A stretch of DNA of 64,000 nt from Prorocentrum cordatum (lineage: Eukaryota; Sar; Dinophyceae; Prorocentrales; Prorocentraceae), in NCBI GenBank assembly GCA_963575745.1, contig CAUYUJ010018493.1, positions 604,561 to 668,560 of the forward strand, given 5' to 3'. This document shows positions 45,131-55,345 of the stretch, piece after piece. The number at the start of each line of letters is the position of its first letter. Position 1 is the stretch's first letter. Below the pieces are notes generated by a model. That model did not search any database and was not told where the DNA came from. It worked only from the letters and a program-made list of their open reading frames with translations. A program made the translations under genes and the position numbers.

Positions 45131-45499
45131 GGGCGAGAACGTGAAGGAAACTGAATACGAAAACGAGGCAGAGGTCGAAGAAAAACGAAGACTGGGATGA
45201 GAGATCCGGATCCTGAGGGAAACGGGTCCTGAATCCTGGGCCTTCTCCCCCGGACCAACTTCTCATCCAGAGCTGTGTTCTGGCAGTCCTGGGCTTGCCA
45301 TCGCTCGGACGTCCATTCCTGGTGCATGTGTCGGCTTCGTGTGTTCTATGTTTCGCAAAATGATCTAAGACACTCCTCGATGGTCCGTCGCCGCCGAGAA
45401 AAAAATGCACACGTCCGAACGACGCCGAGTGAAGGACCCAGAGGACGGCGGCCCCGCCCCGAAACGAGCCGAACAACTCTCCAGGTGCTGCTGAGAGGC
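45131..45499. other. No gene recognised
   Basis: Only the short similarity of 45376-45431 to 39911-39960 was noted. Confidence 0.4.
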
Positions 45500-46086
45500 G
45501 CCGACCAAGGCCCAAGAGCGCCCCGAGACGGCCCCAGAAGGCCTCAAGAGACTGCCCGCGATGCTCTCAAGACCGCCCGAGAGGCCTCCAAGAAGCCGCA
45601 GGAAGGTTCCACGAGGCTTGCCAAAAGGTCACCGAGGAGAGCACATCATTGATTCCCTAGTTGAGCGGTCTCGTCTTTTTCTGGCTTCCGACGCTTTCAA
45701 TACGGACCCAAACGCCCCTGATATCGCCCCCTGAGACGTCCCACGAGGCCTCCAAGTGGGCCTCAAGACGGCCCGAAGGGGGCCCGAATACGGACCCCAG
45801 AGGCCCTCAAAACGGCACAAGACAGCCGCCAAGAGCGGGAACGCGAACCAACATGTCAAGCCCTCCGCCCCAAGATGAGCCCCGACACCGCCAGCAACCC
45901 CCAAGGACCCCCCCTGACACTCCAGGAGGCACCCATGACGCCCAAACCGGACCCCAAGAGGCCCCCAAGAGGACACCCCGCAACTGCCTCCAAGAGGCTT
46001 CCTAGAGGCCTCCCAAGAGAACTACGCAGGCATCCAGAAGGCCTCTGACACGAAGACAGCCCAAGCACGGTGGCGGGATGTGCCGA
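45500..46086 (+). repeat. Class-B array
   Basis: CCCCAAGAGGCC-type repeats with a head (ATCATTGATTCCC at 45646) and the block GGGAACGCGAACCAACATG (45837-45855), then CCCTCCGCCCCAAGA. It ends with GGTGGCGGGATGTGCCGA (46069-46086). The same parts in the same order form 59000-59500 and, inverted, 10977-11770. Confidence 0.8.
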
Positions 46087-46273
46087 GGTTTTGTTGGTCA
46101 GGGATCCGAGGGCTTGCAATCTGCGGGGAAGAAACGCGAAGGCAAAATCTTGACGAAGCGCAGCCTGCAAGAACTACGTCAAGGACCGGCCGGCGCCACA
46201 ACGGCACGCACCGTATAGCATGTCGACAACGCGTTGGCCGTGAGACGAACTGTGCAAAGACCGTGGGGAAGTG

Positions 46274-46831
46274 CTACTGGCGGTGTCCGATGCGCTTGCC
46301 GTCGCGAATGGTCGCGGCGCCTCGCGCCAACGGGCGCGTTCGCCCCCGGGCCCGAGCCTCGCGCTCGGCCGCCCGACCCGGCCCATTGACTTGGGCCGCC
46401 GCGGCGGGGGGCAGAAGAGGGAAGTTCGCTGGCAGCCAGGCCGTCCACGTCGGGCGCCGCTTATCAGACAAGCGCGCGACGCGCCGCAATCGCGCGTGGA
46501 AATTGGGGCCGCGCGCAGGGCGCGCGCCAGAGCCGTCGACGCGCTGCTTGACGGCCAAACGACGCCCATGCGTGGCCCGGCAATGGCTGGCCAATGCGCG
46601 CTCGGAAAGAAACCGCGCTGGGCAAACCGGGCGCCGGCGGCCCAATCCGAGCCCGGCTCCGGGTTCCGGTTGCCCGGGCAAAGCGGCCCTGTCCAGGCAG
46701 GACTCGTGAAAGCAAACCACGTCGAAGATCTGGGCCCACTTGGCGGCGCCCCTCAACAGGACAAGCCACGCCTGCGGACCTTGCCGCAAGGAAGGCGCAC
46801 AGGGCACCAGACCGAGCGAGAGCGCCCTCAA
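46274..46831 (-). pseudogene. LINE C-terminal zinc-finger tail, degraded
   Basis: Residues around VCPARFLSERALASHCRATH fit a C2H2-like finger in which the second Cys is missing. KQRVDGSGARPARGPNFHAR follows, where relatives have two Cys, here both Arg. RVARLSDKRRPTWTAWLPAN is the conserved end. Such tails probably bind RNA or DNA in LINEs. The match to relatives is from memory. Confidence 0.6.
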
Positions 46832-47004
46832 CGTCAGCCCGGGTCGTCGCTAGCCACAGTAAGCCTTGCTCTCCGGCGCCGGCCTGCAGCGGGGCGAGGA
46901 GGGGCGCTGGGCGGTTCCGGGCCAGCCTGCCGAAGTACCGCAAGCGCGCGCCCATCTAGATGCAATCGAACGAGGGCTGTCCAAGCTTCTCCCTGACCTC
47001 CCGG

Positions 47005-47316
47005 TCAGGCAGCGCCGCCACCTTGAAGAACTAGGGCGTCCTGTATACGTCGAAGCATTCGCATGTAGTCCCCAGACAGGCGTCGAATCGCCTTGGTGGA
47101 CAGGGGGCAGACGTGAAGTTTGAGGGCGAGGCGGGAGAGGGCGAGCCTGCGCAGGAATGCGATCTTGTACTTGTCGTCCATCAACGGCGAGCCGAAGACC
47201 TTGCGAGATATGGGCGCATGCGCCGTCATCGCAGACTGCGACCTGTGAGCGGCGCTGCGGAATGACATTCCGCACGCAGAGACCCACGTGCCGAGGTGCT
47301 TGTATTCCTCGAACAC
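47005..47316 (-). pseudogene. LINE post-RT (thumb) region
   Basis: A 103-residue frame with EEYKHLGTWVS (residues 3-13), the conserved Y-x-H-L-G motif after the RT palm, and FLRRLALSRLALKLHVCPLS, which resembles the L-V-L-S-R-L helix of LINE thumbs. It is one frame away from the motif-C fragment. Confidence 0.65.
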
Positions 47317-47582
47317 GTGAAAAGATTAGCTGGAGACCGGTATCGGAATGGCCAGTCTGCCGTCTGCTTGCCGCCATTGCTCTCGAACTTCGGCCGAATG
47401 CTTGCCCCGAAGAGCAAGGCGGCCTTCGGTCTTGCCTTTGTTCCAGTTGATATCCATGTGGAGCTCGCAGCTCGCTGAAAGCGCCGAGCAGAATCTCTAG
47501 CAATGCGTCGATGGCGCGCCAGCTCCCAAAGAGACTCCGACAACAGGATGACGACCTCGTCGTCGACGAAAGTGGCGTCCAC
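47226..47582 (-). pseudogene. LINE RT motif C fragment
   Basis: FVDDEVVILLSES near the start is the F-x-D-D motif with both catalytic Asp. The frame differs from the main RT frame (stop at 47593), so a frameshift lies near 47600. Confidence 0.75.
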
Positions 47583-47592
47583 GATCTCGCAT

Positions 47593-49479
47593 TCACGCTG
47601 GTCTTCGACAGCAGCTGGCTCCCAAAATGTACCCGGGGCCTCCGGGGTGCGGAGGGCCCGGCCCTTTTCGGCGCAATCGCCACCTGAGCATGTCTAGCGC
47701 CGGGGTGTAGGCCGAATTGAAAACGAGGGATCCGAGCTTGCAGCCCTGGCGCCCCCCTGTGTAAGAGGCTACGACGCGTTCCCCTCCTGGCACCTCAAAC
47801 CACGATTGTTCGTGAAGCGCGCGGGCCATCTCCGTAGCCGCGTGGTTGGCCCCCCACTGCTGCAACAAAGGGCAGCGCTCCTCGGTGTACACGCACAGCC
47901 ACCAGGCCGCGCGCGGGGCGACACCGAGCTCACGGAGGCGGCTCTCGCGGTGCTCACGCTCCACGCAGCCCCAGCCCGTGACGAGCTTGCGGATGACCCT
48001 GTCGAACGCCGTGGTCAGGTCGACGAAGAGCAGGAACAGCGATGCCTGCCACGCCTGAGCCAAGGCAGTGGCAGCGAGGACCATGCGCGCAGCGAAATCC
48101 GTGCCTCGCTTAGCCACTGCGCCGAATTGCGTGGCCGGCAGGTGCTCGTTGACGGTTGGCTCCACTGCGTCCTTGACAATGCCGGCCAAGCCCTTCCCAG
48201 CGTGGTCAACGAGGAGGATGCCGCGGTGGTTGTCGCAGATTCTGCGGTCACCCTTCTGTTTGTGGAGGTGCGGGAGGAGGCCGCCGCACCACTGCAAGGG
48301 CCACTGGTAATTGTGGTGCGCCCGCTCGTTGACTGAGGCGTACAAGGTTGCAGCAGGGCTCCCACCAGCCACCAAGATCTCGGCGGGTATGCCATCGATG
48401 CCCACGCCACTTTTGCGGCCGAGCTTACGGAAAGCCGCTGCTGTCGAAGCTGGCCCAGCGTCCACCAGCAGGGCGTCGCTGTGGGCGGGCTGCTCCGGTC
48501 ATCGCGTGTCGTGTAGGGTGGTCAGCTTCCCTTCGAAAGCGTCACAGACATGTTCCTCCCAGCGCGCGGTCTCCTCGGAGGCGTTCTGGGTGAGGGTGCC
48601 GTCGAGCTTGGACACCTCTGTGTTGGCGACGGCCGAGAGTGCGCCGAGGGCGAAGGCCACGGCAAATTGGGTGCGCACGTCACCAGCGTCAGCTGCCGCC
48701 TGAACCTTCATCACCATGTTACCGAGAAACTCCATGCGATCCGCGTGCAGGGACTTGCGCACGCACTTCTGCAGGCGCAGAATGGCAACGTAGAATGCGA
48801 TTTCATGCTTCCGCGCTCGCGCGTGGGAGTTCAACGAGTCCATGGCTGCACCCAGCGCGAAGGAGGTGGACGACGACATGGAAGACGCGGCTGAAGGTTG
48901 CGCCCGCCGGAGCCTCCAACCGGGGAGCGCTGCAAGCCACGTGCCGAAGAATGCACGTTGAAACCCAGCGAATCGATGACGCGCGGCGTGACGAGCGCGC
49001 CGTCGAAGGGGTGCAATAAGCTGAACTATGTCCCACGTGGTCTGCGAAAGCCACGGTTTGCGCGGCAGGGGCTGTGCCTGGCCGAACACGTCCAAGGCGA
49101 CCTCCGTCATGTCGGAGTTTACCCGCGCCAGCTGCTCATCAACGTGCGGCTCGTCAGGAATGGGAGCTTCACGCAGGCGCGTTTGGAATTCCTGGACCAA
49201 GATCGTGTCTCCCGCACCCGCCTTGTCGATGCGAACCTTAGCCGAGCACGGCCTGCTGCACAGTGCAAGTGGCCGAGACGGCAGAGTGTCGCGCCGCCCG
49301 CTGAAGGTGAGGTCCATGTCTGCATGCACCCGGACGTCGAACGCCCATGTCTGGTGGACGCTCCGGACGAGGACATCGTCGATCCGGTGCGCTGTGTTCG
49401 CGTTGTGGTACCAGGTGGGCTCTGCACTGGAGAACGTGTCGAGGGCAACAAGCTGCAGCGTCTCTGCGAAGATGCGCAA
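47593..49479 (-). pseudogene. LINE: endonuclease end, linker and RT, with in-frame TGA
   Basis: One frame runs from 49479 to 47593, interrupted only by a TGA at 48499-48501 (after TTLHDTR). Upstream of it, HNANTAHRIDDVLVRS and DMDLTFSGRRD fit the end of an APE-type endonuclease, where a D-H pair is usual (here D-M-D-L). Downstream (numbering from the ATG at 48465), GRKSGVGIDGIPAEIL is RT motif 1-2, LFVDLTTAFD (146-155) is motif A, and GGRQGCKLGSLVFN (237-250) is motif B. TGA is a stop in the standard code, so this copy is probably dead. A single C to T change from CGA would explain it. Confidence 0.8.
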
Positions 49480-49637
49480 GGATGCGCCGTTCTCGTTGGG
49501 CGGGCGGGGCCGAAGGCTTCCGACGGAACCCTCCCGACCCTCGCGTTCGCATCAATGGCGACGAACCAGAATGCTTTGGGGAACCGTGCCTGGAGGTCGA
49601 CGGCAGCGGAAGTGAGGTCCGTCGCCTGGAGATTCAT
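49119..49637 (-). pseudogene. LINE APE-endonuclease middle part
   Basis: Only the first ~50 residues are protein-like: DLQARFPKAFWFVAIDANAR carries the D-x-N motif of the APE family, then VPSEAFGPA. A one-base shift near 49500 moves the reading into the frame from 49479, which continues with N-E-N-G-A-S-L. The first four codons come from the adjoining hairpin repeat, not from the LINE. Confidence 0.65.
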
Positions 49638-49722
49638 CGCAGGGTTGCCTGGCGTGCCAAACTATTTTTGTTTGGGTTTTAGTTCTTTTTCAAAAAAACC
49701 TTCCCCTGGGGCTTCGGCCCGT
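49627..49722 (+). other. Hairpin cluster remnant (H3 part to H5) at the LINE junction
   Basis: Begins inside H3 (TGGAGATTCATCGCAGG), then H4 weakened (AGTTCTTTTTCAAAAAAAC) and H5 intact (GGGCTTCGGCCC, near 49711). H1, H2 and the left arm of H3 are absent, replaced by LINE sequence. Confidence 0.75.
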
Positions 49723-52700
49723 CCCGCCAGCCACCAGAAAGGATGCCGAAAATTTGCCCGGACCCGGCTCTGGTCCAGACGGCTCGACGACGGTCCAAGA
49801 TGGCCTCCAAGATGCATGCCCGACGGCCAAGGTGGCCTCCAAGACGGCTAAGATGGCTCCAAGATGCCTCCAAGACGAGCCAAGATGCACCCAAGACGGT
49901 CTAGGATGGCATCAAGATGGCCCAAGACGGCCCCAGAGGCCCCCCAGAGGACTCCGATACGGCCAAAGAGGCCCCAAAGGGGTCCTCCAGGAGGGCCCGA
50001 AGAGGCCAAAATGAGTGATTCTCCTTAGGTTTTTGAAGGATGTTGGCATTTGCGCATTTTGCCCCCAAAACGCCCAAGATGGTCTCCAAGACGGCCAAGA
50101 TGGACCAAGATGTCCTCCAAGATGTCTCGAAGACGGCCAACATGGCCTCCAAGACGGTCAAGATGGCCCCAAGATGCCTCCAAGACGGCCCAAGATGCAC
50201 CCAAGAAGGCCTTCGATGGCCTCAAGATGGCCCAAGACGGCCCAAGAGGCCTCCCAGAGGCCTCCAAGATGGCCCAAGAGGCCTCCAAGAGGTCCTCCAG
50301 AAGGCCCGAAGAGGCCAAAATCATTGATTTTCCTGAGTGGGTTTGAAGCATTTTGGCATTTGCGCCCTTCGGCTTTCCGACGGCCCAAGACAGCCCAAGA
50401 GGCCCCCAAGATCGCCCCAAAATCGCCCAAGAGGCCTCCAATATGACCCCGTGACGGCCCATGAAGCCCCCAAGACGGCCCCAAGAGGGCCTCAAGACGG
50501 CCCAAGATGCCCCCAAGACGCCCTCGATGGCCTCGAAGACGGCCAAGATGGCCCAAGATGGCCTCCAAAATGTCTCGAAGACGGCCATGATGGCCTCCAC
50601 GACGGCTACGATGGCCCCATCATGCCCCCAAGACGGCCCAATCTGCACCCGAGATGGCCTTCGATGGCTTCAAGATGGCCCAAGAAGGCCCAAGAGGGCC
50701 CGAAAAGGGCATCCAAGAAGGCCCAAAAGGCCTCCAAGAGGTCCTCGAGGAAGGCCCGAAGGGGCGAGAATCATTGTCCATGGGTTTTTGAAGCATTTTG
50801 GCATCTGCGCATTGTCTGCCTTCCGACGGCCCAAGACAGAACGGCCCAAGAGGCCCCCAAGACGGCCCCAAGAGGCCCCCAAGACGACCCAGGAGGCCTT
50901 TGAGACGCCCAAGATGGCCTCCAAGACTGCCCTGGAGCACCCCAAGAGGGCCCCAAGTCGGCACAGAGAGGCCCCCCAAACGGCTTCCGACGGCGTCAGA
51001 CGGGCCAGGAGCCCACCAAGACGGCCGAAGATGGCCCTATAATGGCTGGCCCAAGACGGCCCAAGAGGTCCCAAGAGGGCCTCCAAGAAGGCCAGAAAAA
51101 AGGCCAAAATCATTGATTTCCCATTGGTTGTTGAAGAATTGTGGCATGTGCCCAAGAAGCCCAAGATGGCCCCAAGAGGCCCCCAAGACGACCCAAGAGG
51201 CCTCCAAGACGCTCAAGATGGCCTCGAATACGGCCAAAAAGCCCCGTCCTCCAAGAAGGCCCGAAAGGGTCAAAATGGCCTCCAGACGGCCAAGAGGACC
51301 TTCAAGATGCCCACGTGTTCCCCGAAGGCTTTCCAAACCGATTCGGGGAACGCATGGTCCGATAGCTTGGCAGGTATGGCCTCAACGTTCGGCCACATAG
51401 GCGCTTCCAAAAAGGCAGGGGGCGGCGTTGATCCGCCGCAGGCGTCTTCGATACGCCGCCCCCTGGAGATTCATCACAGGGGTGCCTGGCGTGCCAAACT
51501 ATTTCTGTTTTGGTTTTGGTTCTTTTGCCAAAACAACTTCCCCTGGGGCTTCGGCCTGTCCCGCCAGCCACCCGAAAAGATGCAGAAAATTTGCCCGGAC
51601 CCGGCTCTGGTCCAGACGGCTCGACGACGGTCCAAGATGGCCTCCAAGATGCATCCCCGACGGCCAAGGTGGCCTCCAAGACGGCTAAGATGGCTCCAAG
51701 ATGCCTCCAAGACGAGCCAAGATGCACCCAAGACGGCCTAGGATGGCATCAAGATGGCCCAAGACGGCCCCAGAGGCGCCCAAGAGGACTCCGATATGGA
51801 CAAAGAGACCCCAAAGGGATCATCCAGGAGGGCCCGAGGCCAAAATCAGTGATTATCCTTAGGTTTTTGAAGGATGTTGGCATTTGCGCCTTTTCGCCTT
51901 TTCGGCCTTCCGACGGCCCAAGAGGCCTCCAAGATGGCCCCATGACGGCCCAAAAGGCCCCCAAGATGCCCCCAAGAGTGCACCAAGACGGCCCAAGAGG
52001 CCTCCAGGACGCCCAAGATGCCTCCACGACGGCTAAGGTGGCCCCAAGATGCCTCCAAGACGGCCCAAAATGCACCCAAGACGGCCTCAAATGGCCTCCA
52101 GATGACCTAAGACGGCCCAAGAGGCCCCGAAGAGGCCCCCAAGACGGCCCAAGAGGCCTCCAAGAGGTCCTCCAGGAGGGCCCGAAGAGACCCAAATCTG
52201 TGATTTGCCTTAGGTTTCTTGACAGATTTAGGAAGATGCTTCTTCTCGGCATTCCGACGGATCAAGACGGCCCAAGAGGCCCCCAAGATCGCTGAAGAGG
52301 CCTCCAACATGGCCCCATGACGGCCCAAGAGGCCCCCAAAACGGCCCCAAGAGGCCTTCAAGACAGCCGCAATGGCTTCTAAGACGGCTGAGATGGCCCC
52401 AAGACGTTTCCAAGACGGCCCAAGATGCACCCAAGACTACCTAAGATGGCCTCAAGGTGGCCTCAAGATGGCCCAAGAGGGCCCAAGAGGCCCCGAAGAG
52501 GCCTCCAAGATGGCACCAAAGGCGTCCAGGATATCCTCCAGGAGGGCAAGAAGAGGCCACAATCATTGATGTTCCTGAGGTGTTTGACAGAAGTTGGAAT
52601 GTGCTTCTTCTCGGCATTCCGACGGCTCAAGACGGCACAAGAGGCCCCCAAGATCGCTGAAGAGGCGTCCAATCTGGCCCCAAGACGGCCCAAAATGCCC

Positions 52701-53675
52701 CCAAGACGGCCCCAAGAGGGCCCCAAAACGGCCCAAGAGGTCTCCAAGACGCCCAAGATACCTCCAAGACGGCTGAGAAGGCCCCAAGATGCCTCCAACA
52801 CGGCCCAAGACGCACCCAAGACGGCCTCCAGATGGCCGAAGACGGCCCAAAAGGCCCTCAAGAGGCCTCCAAGACGGCCCAAGAGGCCTCCAGGAGGGCC
52901 AAAAAAATCATTGATTGTCCGTAGGTGTGTCAAGGATTTTGGTAGTTGCTTCTGTTCGGTATTCCGAAGGCTGCAGACGACCCACGAGGCCCTCAAGATC
53001 GCCCACGGAACCTCCAAGATGGCCCCCAAGAGGCCCCCAAGACGGCCCCAAGAGGCCCCAAGTAGCCTCCAAGACTGCCAAAATGGCCTCCAAGACGGCT
53101 GAGATGGCCCCAAGATGCCTCCACGACGGCCCAAGATGCATCCAAGACGGCCTAAGATGGCCTCAAGATGACCCAAGAGGGCCCAAGAGGCCCCGAAGAG
53201 GCCTCCAAGACGGCACCAAAGGCGTCCAGGAGGTCTTCCAGGAAGGCACGAAGAGACCCAAAACCATTGATGCTCCTGAGGTGTTTGAAAGATTTTGGCG
53301 TTTGCTTCTTCTCGGCATTCCGACGGTTCAAGGCGGCGCAAGAGGCCCCCAAGATCGCTGAAGAGGCGTCCAATATGGCCCCACGACGGCCCAAAAGGCC
53401 CCCAAGACGGCCCCAAGAGGCTCCAAAACGGTCCAAGAGGCCTCCAAGACGCCCAAGATGGCCTCTAAGAATCCCTGGTATGCCCCAAGAGGGCCCCAAG
53501 ACCACCCAGACAGGCCCCCAAGATGGCTTCCGACGGCGTCAGACAAGCCAGGACCGCCCTAAGACGGCGGCCAAGAGGCCCCAAGAAGCCTCCAAAGGCC
53601 CCAAACAACCCTCCAAGAGGCCCCCAGGAAGCCCCCAGGAGGCCCCAGGAGTACCCCAAGAGGCGCCCAAGAGGC
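49640..53675 (+). repeat. Class-A array, right block
   Basis: About ten units with heads near 50010, 50320, 50769, 51108, 51843, 52191, 52560, 52905 and 53261. 49627-50062 and 51464-51885 are about 93 percent alike by eye, which shows a 1.84-kb tandem duplication. Confidence 0.85.
51312..51557 (+). other. Hairpin cluster with compensated H2
   Basis: H1 51312-51356 with one or two mismatches. H2 left is AGGGGGCGGCGT (51417-51428) and right is ACGCCGCCCCCT (51453-51464): the innermost pair is T-A where other copies have G-C. H3 51460-51482 is CCCCTG...CAGGGG around GAT-TC-ATC. H4 has paired changes (TTTTG with CAAAA). H5 is near 51546-51557 with a G.T outer pair. Confidence 0.85.
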
Positions 53676-53750
53676 CTCCTCCTCCTCCTCCTCCTCCTCT
53701 GCCTCCTCCTCTTTTTTCCTCAGCCTCCCCCTCCTCCTCTTCTTGCTCCC
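53676..53750. repeat. CTC trinucleotide tract
   Basis: CTCCTCCTCCTCC run with a T-tract in the middle. Confidence 0.85.
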
Positions 53751-53751
53751 C

Positions 53752-53945
53752 CATGTATTCCCCGAAATCTTTTCAAATCGACTCGGGGAACAACTGGCCC
53801 GATAGCTTGGCCAAGCTCTGGCCCAGCTGTCGGCCACAGGGTGCGGCGGTGATTCGCCGTATGCTTCTTCGATCCGCCGCGCCCTGTTGACTCATCAGAA
53901 GAATGCCCGACATGCTGAAGAATCTCCCGGGGGCTTCGGTTAATG
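53752..53945 (+). other. Hairpin cluster, most diverged copy
   Basis: H1 keeps the core TTCCCCGA with TCGGGGAA. H2 left is AGGGTGCGGCGG (53838-53849) and right is CCGCCGCGCCCT (53874-53885): one G-C pair has become T.G with both sides changed. H3 is CTGTTGA-C-TCATCAG with one mismatch. H4 is lost. H5 is reduced to GGGCTTCGG. Confidence 0.75.
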
Positions 53946-54640
53946 GCGCTGGACATCTCGAAGGCTCGAAGGCCGTGCCGCTGCGTGAACACACATCTCC
54001 AAGACGGCCTAGATGGCCTCGATGACGGCCAAGACGGCCCAAGTTGGCATCCATGCTCGTCCAAGATGGTTTTAATGACCTCCTAGAAGGTGAAGATGCC
54101 TCCAAGTCCGCCCAAGAGGCCACCAAGACGGCCGAAGCTGGCTCCAAGAGGCTCCCAAAACGGCCCAAGAGGCATCTAAAAGGTCTTCCAGGATGGCCCG
54201 AAGAGGCCATGATGGCCCTTGGGCCATGATGGACTGTCCTGAAGCGTGATGGATTGTCCATGAGGGTCCTCCCCATGGGTTGGCCTGAGGCATGCTGGCC
54301 GCGAGCCGGCCCCAAAACCGGAAACTGGCCCACGACCCGAATGGCCGAACCGGACCGGCCTAATACGACGCGAAGATCGGGACAAAATCGGATCGGGATA
54401 ACTCGAAATCTCTGAGAATCGGCGGGTTTGGAGGATGTATTGGGCGCCGCGGCCGCTCCAGAGCGTTCCGGAACGCTCTGAGAGCGCTCCGGAACGCTCT
54501 GGAGCGATTTATCCCGATCCTAGCCCTGTTTTAGACCGGCCCTCGACCCGAACCAGCCGAACCGGGCTGGCCCGACCTCGGACACCGAACCCGCCGGACT
54601 GGGCCGGCCCGACGAGCCGAGCCGAGCCGAGCGGAACCGG
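53946..54640 (+). repeat. Class-A remnant, then CCGAACCGG-type DNA
   Basis: 54000-54215 has CCAAGACGGCC repeats without a clear head. 54300-54640 is rich in CCGAACCGGACCGG words, similar to 56030-56170. A strong palindrome lies at 54454-54506. Confidence 0.6.
54454..54506. repeat. Nested palindrome, 19-bp perfect arms
   Basis: Left arm CGCTCCAGAGCGTTCCGGA (54454-54472) is the exact reverse complement of 54488-54506. Within it AGAGCGTTCCGGAACGCTCT (54459-54478) is a perfect 20-bp palindrome, and the centre CGCTCTGAGAGCG folds again, so alternative cruciforms are possible. Confidence 0.95.
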
Positions 54641-54649
54641 AGAGCAGCC

Positions 54650-55180
54650 CCCCCCCAGGGGCGACGGCGTGCGGCGGCGAGTGCGAGGGCCACAGGGGGG
54701 GGACAGAGTAGCCCCCCCCCTGGGACAAAATAGGCCCCCCCCCCGGGACACAGTAACTACGCCCTCCCCCCCTGGGACGAAGTAGGCCCCCCCCCATGGG
54801 ACAAGGTAGGCTCCCCCCCTGGGACAGAGTCGGACCCCTCCCTGGGACAAAGTAGGCCCCCCCCTATGGGACAAGGTAGGCCCCCCTCCCCCCTGGGACA
54901 GAATGCCCCCCCCCCCACCCCTGGGACAGAGTAGGGCCCCCCGTTGGACAAAGTAGGCCCCCCTCCATGGGGCAAGCCAGACCATCACTGGGACAGAGTA
55001 GGTCCTCCCCCCTGGGACAGAGTAGGCCCCCCCCCATGGGACAGAGTAGGATGGGACAAGGCAGGCCCCCCTTGGGACAAAGTAGGCCCCCCTCGTGGGA
55101 CACAGTAGGCCCCCCACATGGGACAAGGTGTACCCCCCCTCCCCTGGGACAGGGCAGGCCCCCCCCCTCCTCGGAGTGCG
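54650..55180. repeat. ~27-bp C-run array, about 18 copies
   Basis: Units of GGGACAAAGTAGGC followed by a run of seven to ten C. The minus strand therefore has a long G-run every unit and could form G-quadruplexes. Frames read as Gly-rich strings on minus. Confidence 0.9.
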
Positions 55181-55189
55181 GACGCGGGA

Positions 55190-55345
55190 GGGGGGAGGCC
55201 CCCTCTCCTCTCTCCTCCTCTTCCTCCCTCCCCCTCCTCCCTCCCTCCTCCCTCCTCCTCCTCCCTTTTCTCTCCTCCTCCTCCCTCCTCCCTCCTCCTC
55301 CTCCCTCCCCCTCCTCCTCCCTCCTTCCTCCCTCCCCCTCCTCCC
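55190..55345. repeat. CT/CTC pyrimidine tract
   Basis: CTCCTCCCTCC-type run. Confidence 0.9.

Larger units (their letters stand above)
46090..49627 (-). mobile_element. APE-type LINE, 5'-truncated and frameshifted
   Basis: On minus the order is: C-terminal part of an APE-like endonuclease, a linker, a LINE reverse transcriptase, a post-RT region, and a zinc-finger tail. LINEs nick the target with the endonuclease and prime reverse transcription there. The 5' truncation inside the endonuclease is the usual result of incomplete copying. The 5' junction is at about 49627, inside an H3 hairpin of the class-A family, and the 3' end falls near the close of a class-B array at about 46090. Damage includes at least three frameshifts and one in-frame TGA. 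Confidence 0.8.

Noticed and set aside
44121-45515. 464-residue minus frame
   Set aside because: Mostly Ser/Pro/Leu from GGA tracts, with no domain; overlapping frames are also open.
54459-54500. Heat-shock element reading of TTCCGGAA palindromes
   Set aside because: The spacing does not fit repeated nGAAn units, and no gene lies beside it.
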